Source: Lamellibrachia satsuma (Eukaryota > Annelida > Polychaeta > Sabellida > Siboglinidae). From it: a DNA stretch of 64,000 nucleotides. How positions within the stretch are numbered: position 1 is the first letter of the stretch; the number at the start of each line of letters is the position of its first letter. The stretch covers positions 5,332,501-5,396,500 of the forward strand of contig BSQZ01000035.1 of NCBI GenBank assembly GCA_033239005.1, read 5' to 3'. A program made the translations under genes and the position numbers. The notes under the pieces were generated by a model, which made no database searches, had not been told where the DNA came from, and saw only the letters and a list, made by a program, of their open reading frames with translations. This document shows, piece by piece, positions 1 through 11,500 of this stretch.

Positions 1-390
1 GTAGTTTCTATCCACGCTGCTGTCAATGTTGTCATTTGTGAGGATGTGTGCATTTCGTTTGCTGCGTGCTTAGGGATTTGTCGATGACCGATCACAGTGG
101 GGATACGGTGTTGTTTATGTCCACCTCGGCAGCTGCGCTTAGTCCACCTTGTCCCATCTTACCCTACTTTCGTTTGATTGATGAGAGGACACGCACGCAT
201 TTGAAGTGTTGCGGGTGTGTGATGTAGTGTGCTTATACGTATCACCTTTTGACGGCGCCAGCGTATGCCCCTGGCTTACAACGATATGTACACCCCAAAT
301 GTAACTAATGGTTATACAGCGACGCCATGCTAATGCTAATCGGATACGCATTAAACGTGTTTTGTTGAGAATCGTATTGATCCCGTACAC

Positions 391-812
391 GAAGCAACGA
401 CACCGAGAAACGCAAGTGAGGTACGATCACTGCTCAATTTGGCAAATTACTGTCAACGTTTCATCCCGGAATTTGCCACAATCACTGAACCACTTCGTGA
501 CCTGACGAAGAAATCTATCAAGTGGTCTTGGGACACAATTCACCAGAGAGCGTTTGAACGACTGAAATCAGCTTTAACGGCTGAGACATGTTTTGATCCA
601 TAGAAAGACAAGCACACATAACCATTCGCCCATCGTTCATACACAGTGATGAACAGGAAAGGAACCATGATTACAATATAGCGAAACGAAACGATCGAAA
701 CATCACACGAAATGTGGCGACACGCAGCAACTCATCTCCTGTTGAGACGACCCCTGAACCCCGACGATCATCGCGACCGAGGAAGACGCCCGCACTCCTA
801 GATGTTTACGAA
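391..812 (+). pseudogene. Ty3/gypsy pol relic, internally deleted
   Basis: Bases 391-600 translate to the tract between the reverse transcriptase and RNase H domains of gypsy Pol. Readable motifs are SEVRSLLNLANYCQRF, then ITEPLRDLTKK, then a WSWD...AFERLKSAL stretch, after which a stop follows. About 150 bases further on (roughly 720-800) another frame reads TTPEPRRSSRPRKTPALLD, the basic tail usual at the Pol C-terminus, and then comes a G-rich polypurine run at 812-830 that resembles a polypurine tract. RNase H and integrase are missing between the two parts. I infer an old, internally deleted gypsy copy. No LTR is recognisable here, and bases 1-390 show nothing I can identify. Confidence 0.65.
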
Positions 813-1702
813 CTGGGGGTGGGGGGGGGCTCACTTTCTGCAATCAACTTGAGCAGATTATATCACTGAATATTAATTAAGCCTCTCCTATTCACAATTT
901 CAATTCTAAAAACTATTACTTATTTGGCCCCAAAAGAGTAAATGGCAATATGAATAAAAGTACTAAATATTAAAACTCATACAGTAAATGTATCAGGCAA
1001 CAACAAATAGTACTGATATACTTTTTATTGCTGTTAACACTGATAAAGGAACATATCATATGAACTCCAGGCACATGAACCATGGTGGTCTACTGGTAGA
1101 TGTACACTTAGATCATGCTTGAACAAGTAGCATAAACAATTAGTGCAGTTTATTCTAAGACAGGGATTGAGTAGAAGCATCCTTCTGGGATGTTTCTTGG
1201 TATACATGTCAATGATTTTATCTGTGTTTAGTTCTATGTTCTTATGGACAAATAACAGAACAAGGGCACTGAAGCCATCCTTTCCCATGATGCTGCATAA
1301 GGAGTTCTTTATTAATTTCAAAGATGAATTTGCCATTTAAACTCCACATGATGTTACCGATGTAAGAAGGAGAAGGTTGATGATTTTGGTGATGTTGGGA
1401 AATATAGTTGGGCATGCCCTGCTATCTACCACGGTGCCAAACAAAGATTCTGGCCTACTGTCCTGGCAACTCCACATGTGCTGCCAAAGTTTGACCTCCT
1501 CATGAAATGAATTCGGGGATGGCAAATCTTCGTTATAATACTTTAGCATCTCTTCAACTGTTTCTTGTTCCATCGAGCCAGTAGCATGTGAAGGAATACA
1601 TTTCAAACCTTGGATTGATTGGTTTGCTAAGTCTCCAAATCGTGAATTAATTAAGCTCCATAATAATTAAATCCAAAAATGGAAGGAAAATGGTCCTTTT
1701 GA

Positions 1703-1805
1703 AATATTGTGTAGGTGTGTCTGAAGGCATATTGTGTAGGTGTGTCTGCAGGCATATTGTGTAGGTGTGTCTGCAGGCATATTGTGTAGGTGTGTCTGCA
1801 CTCTG
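1703..1805. repeat. 25-bp tandem repeat, about four copies
   Basis: The unit AGGCATATTGTGTAGGTGTG plus five bases (TCTGC) is repeated about four times, with one A/C variant. It sits inside the hAT transposase relic, so it is probably a local expansion of former coding sequence. Confidence 0.8.
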
Positions 1806-2518
1806 CAGGCATGTTGTTCCTCTGAGTTTGGCACCTACATCGTCTAGGGATCCCCAAAGAAATTTTGGCCATCTCAGCCGTTTTAGCTGTACACTAAAAA
1901 ACTATATCAAATTCTTCATCTTCCCTGGCGGCAAGAAGGATAGACTTCACATGAGTCACCATTTGGAATCCTTGGACAATGTCCAGTGTTGAGCCCTGGA
2001 GTTTGAGACAGTCCTTTGGTGTAGCCAAATAAATGGCGCACTATTTGAAAGATTCTATGAAGGTGGAATCTGTCATTTTCTTCATTAATCCAAATGCTTC
2101 ATTAACTGCTTTGCCATCCCAGTTGGTTTCCAGGCAGCCTATTGCCTCAAGACAAATAAGTAGAGGTTCATAAATGTCATGAAAGTCCTGTAGTGTAGTG
2201 TGCTTCTCAACATGTCTTGTTGCACAGAAAACATTGAATTTAGTTTTGTTGATACATGTATCACAATCTGACTGAACCCTGTCTCTGTTTACATGTCCAA
2301 TGGAGGAATATTTAAAGAATATCTCCAGTTCTTTCGAAGTTTCTAACATCACATGGACCTCTTTACAGCTTACAACTTTTACCTAACACCAGGTTGAGAT
2401 CATGACTAGAACAGTAGTGGTGGACTGCTCGTGGCGCATGCTTAGCAAAAAGTGTTGCACAACCTTTTTGCCTCCCTGCCATGCTACCAGCACCATCCAT
2501 GTTTTGGGACCAATGTGG

Positions 2519-3729
2519 CAGGGTATCTTCCCACGGGACATCTTCCCCCACCCTGGATATCTTACCCCACTTTATAAATGTGTGTGTATGTCTGTTCTTA
2601 TGCAAGAAATTTCATAATTAGCAAAAATGAGTCAGAGTAATATCTACTATATGTTATTCTGCAAGAATATTTTGTGTCTTTATATTTATTTCATTATAAA
2701 TTTACAAATGACTGAATAATATGAAGTGATTCCCGAGTTAATCATGATAAGTCTCTCATTGAGGCACTGGGTTAATCATGATCTGCCACCTCAACAACAA
2801 AACACAGTTCTTTTCTCATGGCACTGGGTTAATCATGGTCAGCTGCCTCAATGACACATAGCTCTCTTCTCAAGGCACTGAGGTATCAATACAAATTTCA
2901 AGGACCCGCCTTTGTTCAGTGGCTTTGACTCGCAGTATAGTTTATTATTTATTTATTTTGTTGGGTAACCACACACAATACACAATCATTAAATCCTTTC
3001 ATCCACTTCACGGAAAAAATGATCGTTTGATCCCAAGCTTTTCAAGTGACTTTTTGAATAAATGTTGCTTTTTATCACATTATTGCACATTAATCAGAAC
3101 ATGTATGTGTTTTGTAAATATGTTATATAAACGTCACTTAAATTTAAATTTACTTATGAACTAATATGCACCAAAAAGTTTGACTTTAAAAACTATTTTA
3201 TGCAGCTAACCATCATGAAGATGAAACATACAATGCAGCTGTAACTGTATTGCAGGTAAAGATGTTGAAGTCATCACAGACATCGCAGAAAGAAAACAGA
3301 AATTGTGTGATAAGAGTAGACATTTAATACATTAATGTACTCAAGTTTGTGACTTATTTTAAATGTGACTTTTTCTGGTAATCACAAGTTATTACATGAT
3401 GAAAGTGATAGCAGATACCCCATGACTGTAATTACCATGAAACAATATGGGCTGTAGACACTTAATGTAATTGGAAGTAATTAAAGACTGATTTTGTGAC
3501 TTATCACACGTGAGCTCTTGTGATAATTGTAGTTACTGCATGATGAAATTTACAATAAATATTGATTTAATTGAACCATTTGCTTGATTTTAGTTGTGGG
3601 GGGGAAATAGTTTTGAGTCAAGACAACTTGGGTAATGGGATGGGGGCAAGATATCCAGGGTGTGGGGAGATATCCTAGGACATCTTCCCCCTGGGGGTAA
3701 GCTATACAGGGGGGAGATATACTGTTACA
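2519..3729. mobile_element. DNA transposon inserted in hAT relic
   Basis: The hAT reading frame breaks at about 3730 (after a HLCQ motif) and resumes at about 2515 (before DGAG). The intervening 1.2 kb has related inverted ends: the left end starts CAGGGTATCTTCCC and carries CACCCTGGATATCTTACCCC, and the reverse complement of the right end starts CAGTATATCTCCCC and carries CACCCTGGATATCTTGCCCC. Between these ends are AT-rich sequence and a threefold irregular repeat (2725-2890) containing TTAATCATGATC-like blocks, but no transposase frame. I infer a non-autonomous element with long degenerate terminal inverted repeats. The flanking 8-mers match only partly, so the target duplication is not proven. 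Confidence 0.5.
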
Positions 3730-4543
3730 CTGGCAAAGATGAACATCAAGGCCAGCCCCAGTTAATGACTCAACAATGTGTTGACACAATGCCTCACCAG
3801 TGATAGTTTCACAAGGAATAAATTCTAGTAAACGTTCCACTGGTTTATTATTTACTGTGTAGAATAACACCAGTCCCAGTTGCTCCCAGTTGCTAGATTT
3901 CACTTACTTCATCACATTGAAACCCATAATAAGCACCTATTCGCTGACTTTTCACCACCTGGACGATCACGTTCTGGATCATTTCCTTAATGCAGAGTAG
4001 CAGATCATTCTGGGAAGTCTTTGGTGCGTAGCTTGCATTTTTCTTGCAGTTTTTCGTGTGTTATTACAGTGTCATGTCTCCAGCATCAACCCGAAAATCA
4101 AGCAGATATTTGAAGTTCTCCTTGTTGAAACTGCTAGAGGTGTCATCATCTCTATGCCCCCTCAGAGCGATGGCTTGTCGCCCACATAATTCTAAGCATT
4201 TCACCAGAGATTTCAAAATTATTCTCTTCTGTTCTACTTGTTTGGTGTTCTAATATTAATTTTAAGGTACTTTTTTGCACATACACTGTACTGGAACTAA
4301 TACATTTTGTCAACCTACTGGTGGTCAACATACAACTGTAGCTTCATTATTTTGTCTGCACCAGAGTTGCAAACATTGAACAATTTGACAAATTTGGCCA
4401 CATTATACGGGACTGTGCTATAGACTTAAATATGATACCCTATATGCACTGAATAATGACTTGTTCATATGCTATACACATATGTATGTTGTTTGTGCTG
4501 CTGTGTCTTTAATAGCTGTAACTGAAGTGGTTTTGGTAACATC

Positions 4544-5226
4544 GTCAGACAAGAAGAGAATTAAAGGGAAATATTGGAGAAAATGGTTGACAGTAAGAGG
4601 CAGACAAAGATCAAGTGCCCAGGCCTGGGGTCTATTATATGGCAATGTAATATATTACTATTACTTAGTTTCCTTTCTATTACTATTACTAATACTTATA
4701 ACATGCTGAAGTGAATGTAATATATTACTATTACTATTACATTCAAGCTATTACTATTACATTTTCCATCGGAATTATTTTCTTTTGATTAAACATTTAA
4801 ATTACTTAATCACTTACATAGATTCAAATTAACTGATGGGTGTATAATTAATTAAATTACAATTAACTCATAAATTTCCCAATTAAATTAACCTCACACA
4901 ACTCCAGTCGGGTGTAGAAGTTTCATATATTCATTGGAATGAAACAGAAAAGCAATGTCACTGTCACATAACACAGTCTGATTATCCCATAGTCCACCCA
5001 TACTGCTCCGCTGCTGCTTGGTGGACAGTTAATTATTGGCTCAAGGATAGGATGTTTTTCACATTTTTGGTCAATAATGTGCAAGCTAACTACCAACTGA
5101 GAAAAACTCAGAAAAGTTGGTATAAGCCCCTGGATTTTGTTCAAACATTACCCAGCATGGCAGGCTGGTAGCTAGGATTGGGAGATGGCAATGATTGATT
5201 GATTGATTGAATGAATGATTGGTTGG

Positions 5227-5281
<55 letters not shown>

Positions 5282-5886
5282 GTTGATTCAGATGTTACAG
5301 TCTGTTTAGTGCTGGAAGCCTGGAACCCTTAACCTGCTTCAGTGAATGAATGAATAAGCTTGTGCGGAAAGAATAGATGGCTGGTGGACCTAGCTTCAAA
5401 TGACAAATTAGCCATTCAGCAATCACACTGTGACTGTCTCCTGCTAATAGTGCTAAAGTTCATTGACTGTCATGATTCGGATACCAAACCATTTTATCAA
5501 CACTGTCGGGAAATAAATAAATAAATAAAACTGCATGTGAAAGACTTAACATGATGTTTGTCCAAGTCCCAGTATGTCAAAAAAAATGTTTGGTCTAATT
5601 ATTTTCAATGAAATAGAATTTTTTTGTGATTGAAATGTTCAATTGTAATAGCAAAGTAATAACTCAATTACTATTACTTTGCTTTCTATTACTATTACTA
5701 TTACATTGTGTTCTGTTCCATCTATTACTATTACTATTACTTGAACAATGGCAATTGTTACTATTATTATTACAAATTGCTATTACCACAGCCCTGCAAA
5801 GAGCGACATGGAGAGACAACTGCAGTGCATGGATGAAGAACATGAAGTATGAAGATCTGGACAGAGTAGCTGTCTGTGATAGCTGA
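4544..5886 (+). pseudogene. LINE C-terminal fragment split by an inserted element
   Basis: Bases 4544-4618 read a basic peptide ending RGRQRSSAQ. Bases 5798-5886 read RATWRDNCSAWMKNMKYEDL followed by RVAVCDS and a stop. Together they resemble the C-terminal GRQR...W.D....DM..... DR tail found after the reverse transcriptase in several non-LTR retrotransposons. The 1.2 kb between them is a repeat element with its own ends (4620-5797). The match is short, so the LINE clade cannot be given. Confidence 0.4.
4620..5797. mobile_element. hAT-type non-autonomous element, copy 1
   Basis: It starts CAGGCCTGGGGT and ends near ACAGCCCTG. The interior is rich in TTACTATTAC runs, plus a (TGAT)n block at 5190-5285. 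It is the same family as 36874-37695: the two share the ends, the TTACTATTAC blocks, an internal tract near 4790-5160 (matching 36990-37400) and the position of the TGAT repeat. This copy is longer (about 1.18 kb against 0.82 kb), mostly from extra TGAT repeats and about 200 bases before the final TTACTATTAC block. No transposase is encoded. The right terminus is diverged and I see no clean 8-bp target duplication for this copy. Confidence 0.65.
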
Positions 5887-7282
5887 CCTTCCGAGAGGGG
5901 ACGGCACCACATGATTATGATCATGATGATGATGAAGATGAAGTTATATCATGCATGGTTACATAGGAAATAAAATGTATACACACAGTGCGTGATGCAT
6001 GTTTATGTGATGAAATACCTTTCAATATATACAATAGTTGTGAGCCCAAGTATTATATTATATATAGTATTTATTGAACACTAAGTAATATATAATGAAA
6101 GTAATTAATAATGTATTGTTTACAAGATGCCTATATAAGTAATGCTAAGTAGGTCAACAACAAGTAAACAACTGTTGAAGACATTTGACCATTTATATAA
6201 CATTATGTACCTGCAACAATTTTGAGTTAGAAGATCTACTAGTAACATATTTTACGTATTTTACGATTCACAAAAGTAAGGTATACATTGTTGAGTATAA
6301 CCAAACAATTTTTTTCAGAATGTTGCCACCAGGTCATTTATAAGATTGCATAGATCAAGGGTCTATGTTTATGTAGATGCACGTGTAATTAATAAATTAA
6401 ACAAGCTAATTTGAAATGCTAACTGTGACAACATGACAAAGTATCGGTTTGCAACATGCTCGCTAGGTAGCGCCGTTTTCGATTTTAAGCATCCTGCTAG
6501 ACTATGAAAATATATCAATAAAATGCAGATTTTACGTGTATTCCTGTTTGCAAATTAAAAGTTCACCTTTCACGGGACGTTAAATGTTAAAAATGAGCGT
6601 CATAAATCATTATTTATGTAGTAGAAAGTTATCACTGCAAGGGCGGCGCCACCTAGCGGCTAAAACAGCAATGAATTGTTGACACCGTCCAACGTGGGGG
6701 CTTCACTTTTAGGAATGATGTACATTACTAGCCAGAGCTAGCCAAGCCCAAATATTGTCTAGCAATGTTAATGAAAGACATACAATGTTTTTTCCATGAA
6801 TCAAGGTGATTCCCGGATTTGCGAGAATCGTGAATTTTTCACCTTGAATAAAAAATAATTTCACTTATAGAGATAAAACACGATGTATATCAGAGTAAAG
6901 CACATGTATCCAGCTGTACATGCATATGCACACTTTTATTATAGGCAATATAGGTGGTCTATGTCAGCTGCTATGGACCGTAAATAGGCATCCTCTATAA
7001 ACATTACTAGATCACTCACGTAACATACAAGCACACAACACAACATGTGGTTTGGGCTAAATCTGGCAAAAAAATAAACGTTAATCAGTTTTCTTGGTTA
7101 GGTGTGTCTTCGAGTCTTCTATTTTGTGGTGTCACTTCTACGATGCCAGAAAACGTGGCGCCATAGGGTGGCGTAGAAGCAGTCAACAGACACCGTGCCG
7201 CCACCTAACAGAACACAGTGCTATGACAATCACAATTCCTCGTTCTAATTGACACCCCTCTACGAAGGATTGAAAAACGTGG
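5887..7282. other. AT-rich non-coding tract upstream of eIF5A
   Basis: No supported coding frame is present. The one structure I can see is an inverted pair, CGCTAGGTAGCGCCG (about 6461-6475) and its near-complement (about 6642-6658, one mismatch), about 200 bp apart. They could be the ends of a small MITE. Confidence 0.4.
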
Positions 7283-7331
7283 TGCGCATGCGTTTTAGGC
7301 CTCTTTTCCATTGCCAGCCATCTTGTTGCAC
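7283..7331 (+). promoter_or_regulatory. Probable eIF5A promoter core and non-coding exon 1
   Basis: A TGCGCATGCG palindrome at 7283-7292 fits the NRF1 consensus common in animal housekeeping promoters. It is followed at 7301 by CTCTTTTCC, which resembles the 5' terminal oligopyrimidine start of translation-machinery mRNAs, and at 7331 by a strong donor, C/GTGAGTAAG. I infer that transcription starts near 7301, that a short untranslated exon ends at 7331, and that it is spliced to 8526. No transcript evidence is available. Confidence 0.45.
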
Positions 7332-8539
7332 GTGAGTAAGTGTTCTTTGCTAAATGCTACAACTGTTGCAATACTTGTCGTATAATTGCAGTTTACTGGA
7401 ACCCTGGTGTATGTATTAACGTAAAAGAAAAATTGTTTAATTGTTGTAAACATATTGTTTGATTTATTTTATAAGAAATACCTCAAAGTTATGTATGCCG
7501 GTTTTCAGGCCATCGCCATCTTGTTTTCAATTAGTGTAGGCTAGGCGTTGCACATGCTTTCGAAATCCCATACGTAGTCAAACAAAGTGGAATTGTACGA
7601 GCATAAAGCCATCTGAACCGGTAGAAATACATTAGTGAATGGAAATTAGTGGGCCGGGTATGTATTGTGACAGCACAGAAATAACACTTCGGTAGGCTAC
7701 TCGGGCTGAGCCTGAGGGATTTCCGGCCTGAGCACGGACATGCTGATGCTGCTTCGTTTATTAATATTGGCAAATATTACTGTTACCACATGCGTTTGAT
7801 AATTCAGAACCACGAAACATTTCCATTTGCCAAAGTCCTCGTTTAGGTCGGTCGGTGAGGGTGCGTTTGAAAAAAAATTGTGTCAATTGCCGCTGATATC
7901 TAGAGAGGTCTTTCAAATTGTCAATGGTTCATCAACTAGTATAGTCACCGGCGTAGTTTGTGATCTTGCTGGATCTCGCATTAGATAATTGATACGATAT
8001 AAATCATATATCGGTTACTGGGAGTATAAACGTCTGACAACGTTAATTTTTCAAAGAAAAATTATGCATAAATAAGATTTGAGACATTATTTTCGTATAT
8101 CTAGTTCAACATTAATTGCCAGTTGGCCCTACTAGTAGCACACATTAGTGCATTTTGTAAATACGCCATATTTCATTTTATCTGATAACAATGTCCGCAA
8201 CTGTTCGTAATATTCATTACAGGAAAGTTATCGAAATGCCTCATAATTTATATGCATTTAATGCGTTGTGTATTACCGTACAGTGAAGTTTTTTAAGGCA
8301 CTCTTTCTTTTAAAGCAAGTTCCTGTGCTAGCCTCGTTTTGAGAGCTCAGAGCTTCACATTTGAAAAATCAGATGAGCGACTTATGTTAACTAATTTAGA
8401 CGCTAGCTAGTGGATGAGTTTAACGCATTTTTTATGTGATCCTGGGTAAGGGTCTTGAAGTGGTTATGTAAAGGTAATTGCTGTGTTCAAATTTTTTTAC
8501 CATGTTTTGATTTGTTTGGTTTTAGGAGATCACATCACC

Positions 8540-11500
8540 ATGGCAGATGAACACGATTTTGAGAGCGTTGCATCTGGTGCTGCAGAGACTTTTCCTATGC
8601 AATGTTCTGCATTGCGCAAAAACGGCTATGTTGTGTTGAAAGAACGTCCATGTAAAATTGTAGACATGTCAACTTCTAAAACCGGCAAACACGGCCATGC
8701 TAAGGTATGCCTACATATATAAATACACATGTATATTTGGTAATTAGATTCTTATTACTAGCAAAAATGCCCATCCTCCGGACGGGATAACTTAGAAGTT
8801 AGTGACTGTCGCGATAATACTATTAAAACGTCAGATGATCAAGATGCTGCCAGTCAATACCTCTCAAAATTGTGACAACGCATGCAGTTAAGGTAAGTCT
8901 ACCGATGCCTTACCCTTGTATGTGTAAGTTTGGATCATTGAAAGATGCATGACGTGAACAATTGTACGTAATTGTTTGCATATTGTTGCGGAAAATTTTA
9001 CATAATAACTAAAAAAAAAAGGTTGATCTGATTGTAGAAAGGGTAATAACAGGGTGAATTTAAAAAAATAATACTGAGATAACCCAGCCGTGGGGTCATA
9101 GATAAACCCCTGAAAGTTTGGTGTCTGAGATGCAAAGCGTCTAAGAATAGCATAACATACAAACACAGAGTGGGTTATAATAAGATGTTACTTGGTAATA
9201 AACCATCTGAATGAATATATAACATATATATGATATGGCATGCCAAAACGAGGCTTTTCGGGTAAATTTAACAATACCATTTTGTTACAGATAGAGATCC
9301 ATAGCTTTAAAATGACACCAAGATGAGCAGTGTATCTTATTCTTGGGCCAAGTTATGCCACTTGAAATGTATGGAATAACAGTTCCGAGAAAATCAGCTT
9401 TAGAGAAACGGCGTTGAAACATTGCTTCTCCCATAGTAACCATGCATTTATAATGCTCCAGATGTCATGACATGTTGCATACACCTCCAGAAGGTGTGTA
9501 TAAAGAAGATTCAGAAGTATAAAGTAAAAAAACATAATATTCACTCAGTGCCACCACATTGTCTACAAGATTAGGTATGCTGGAATGTCCCCAGGAGCAC
9601 TGGTGGCTGAATCCCATGATCATATTTTTTTATATTAGGATTATCTTATAATTAAAAATAGTTCAACATTTACACATTACATACATAATAATACAGCACA
9701 ATGTAAGTTCAGGTAAATTGGAAGTCCTCTGCTCCTGCTGAGGTAACATCCAAGAACTCAACGTGGCCTTCCCCGCATCCCTCAACCACTGCACCTTGCA
9801 GTGGCAGCAGTTCCACAAAGTCAAACAGCTGCTAGGCTTTGGTAAGAGCAGCAGTGATACCGGAGTGATGCTCGTCATTGTCGTCCACCTCGGCTTGGCC
9901 CTCAACCGGTTTGATGACGGCAGACGTAAATGCACCGGCCTGAGCGCCCTCTTCCTCCCAGTCAATGTCGGATTCTACAATCGATGAATGAACAGTGCCA
10001 TTTAGATTTGCCAATAATAAATGCCAATGGGCTAATTTGTTTTACCTGGTCATAAGATAGGCATGGAGGTGGGACCTTTTACTGGCTCAGCATTAAGTTA
10101 AATAAGCTTAAGCACAAGGCTTGTAATGCATAAAAAGCGTATTGTCTGCATTGTAATATTTGGGGTAAACTTTTGTACTTTTAGTGAACATGTTGAAGAT
10201 GATTGGTCTGCTTTTCAGGTGCATCTGGTTGGATTGGATATCTTCACTGGAAAGAAGTATGAAGATATATGTCCTAGCACACACAATATGCAAGTCCCGC
10301 ATGTGAAGCGTACTGAGTACCAAGTAAGTTAAATATTTCTTCCTAAAATAATGTCAAACAGGTCTTGAGACACCTATCGATATAGTGCATTTTTGGGACT
10401 GGGATATGTAGTGTAGTTGTACCAAAGTTGGCATGAGTGGCCAAATACATTCATGGACTGGCTTCTACATTCTCTACACTAAACACTAATTAATACATAG
10501 CATAAATCTTTTGCATTGTACATCATTTTGTGTCTCAAATGATGCAATAAATCATGAATTGCCAACGCCACTCGGTCTGCGAATGCTTCCGTTTCCTTAC
10601 CTTTAAAAAGTTGCGATGTAGAAACCAGACCTGGGGCGGAAGTACTTTGTACTCGTGTACGCGGGTACATTTTTGAAGTACTGGTACTCGTACTCATATA
10701 ACTTATGGGTCATATACTCGTACTCATACTCAATGTACTCAGATTTTACGAGTACATCTGAGTACTTTCTCAATATATGCTGTGAAAATTTATTTATTTT
10801 TAGTTAACAAAATGAAACTTTCATGGAGTATTAGAATGTTCAACTACTTTTTTAATACTTTTTTTTTCTGATTGAATACCCCCTTACCATCCCTACACAT
10901 AGTACACCCCCATTCTCCCGTGACCATAAAACATGCTGTTAATCTGACCAGTTATACCATCTGATGGTAAAAGTTAAGTCATGCGTTTGTATGGCACGAT
11001 AAGACAATCTGTTTTGGGATTAAAATGATGTTACGTGATTGGCCCCTTTTAAGGCGTCACACTGGTCGGGAAATGAATGAGATGATATCTCAGCAACCAG
11101 AAGAACAATATGTACCAAATTTTCAGGATGTGCTTCTGGGGTTGAAATATAACCAATTACTTATTTTAATCTAATTTGCATAATCGTAACCATGGTAACA
11201 AGCTTTTCACTGAAATTGGGTTTGCATGATTTTGTGGGAGTTCCCACATTAATTCAACCAGTATATATCCTCATGTGTATGCCATCGCCATCAAAAAGCA
11301 TCATTGTACTATAGTAAATGCCAGGTAAAAAAATTCAGCTTGCTATCTTTAACATTTTTTTCATGAGACCTCCCTAGAAGAACAATGTCCATGACAGATT
11401 GTATGTGGTGCAGTTTATCATGACCCGGCAGCCCTCGTCCTGGGTTTTGTGTTGAATCAGTGGCTTGAAAATACTGCAGAATCTTTTCAAACCAAGTGTG

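Larger units (their letters stand above)
1030..4250 (-). pseudogene. hAT-family (ZMYM1-like) transposase relic
   Basis: Read on the minus strand from 4200 to 1030, successive frames give the order of a hAT transposase: CGRQAIALRGHRDD (about 4195-4150), YYGFQCDEVSEI (about 3925), WEQLGLVLFYTVNNKPVE and TGEALCQHIVESL (3890-3760), DGAGSMAGRQKGC and HYCSSHDLNLVLGKSCKL (2510-2365), a linker region (2352-1810), then the C-terminal dimerisation tract SVTSCGV...ANSSLKLIKNS (1370-1300). It is broken by frameshifts, by an in-frame stop at about 1337 inside the dimerisation domain, and by an inserted DNA element at about 2519-3729. The order and motifs match the hAT group that includes ZMYM1-like proteins. 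It is inactive and old compared with the hAT at 51943-61979. Confidence 0.7.

Noticed and set aside
4612..5805. 8-bp target duplication for element copy 1
   Set aside because: The flanking 8-mers CAAGTGCC and CAAAGAGC agree at only four positions, so no duplication is claimed.
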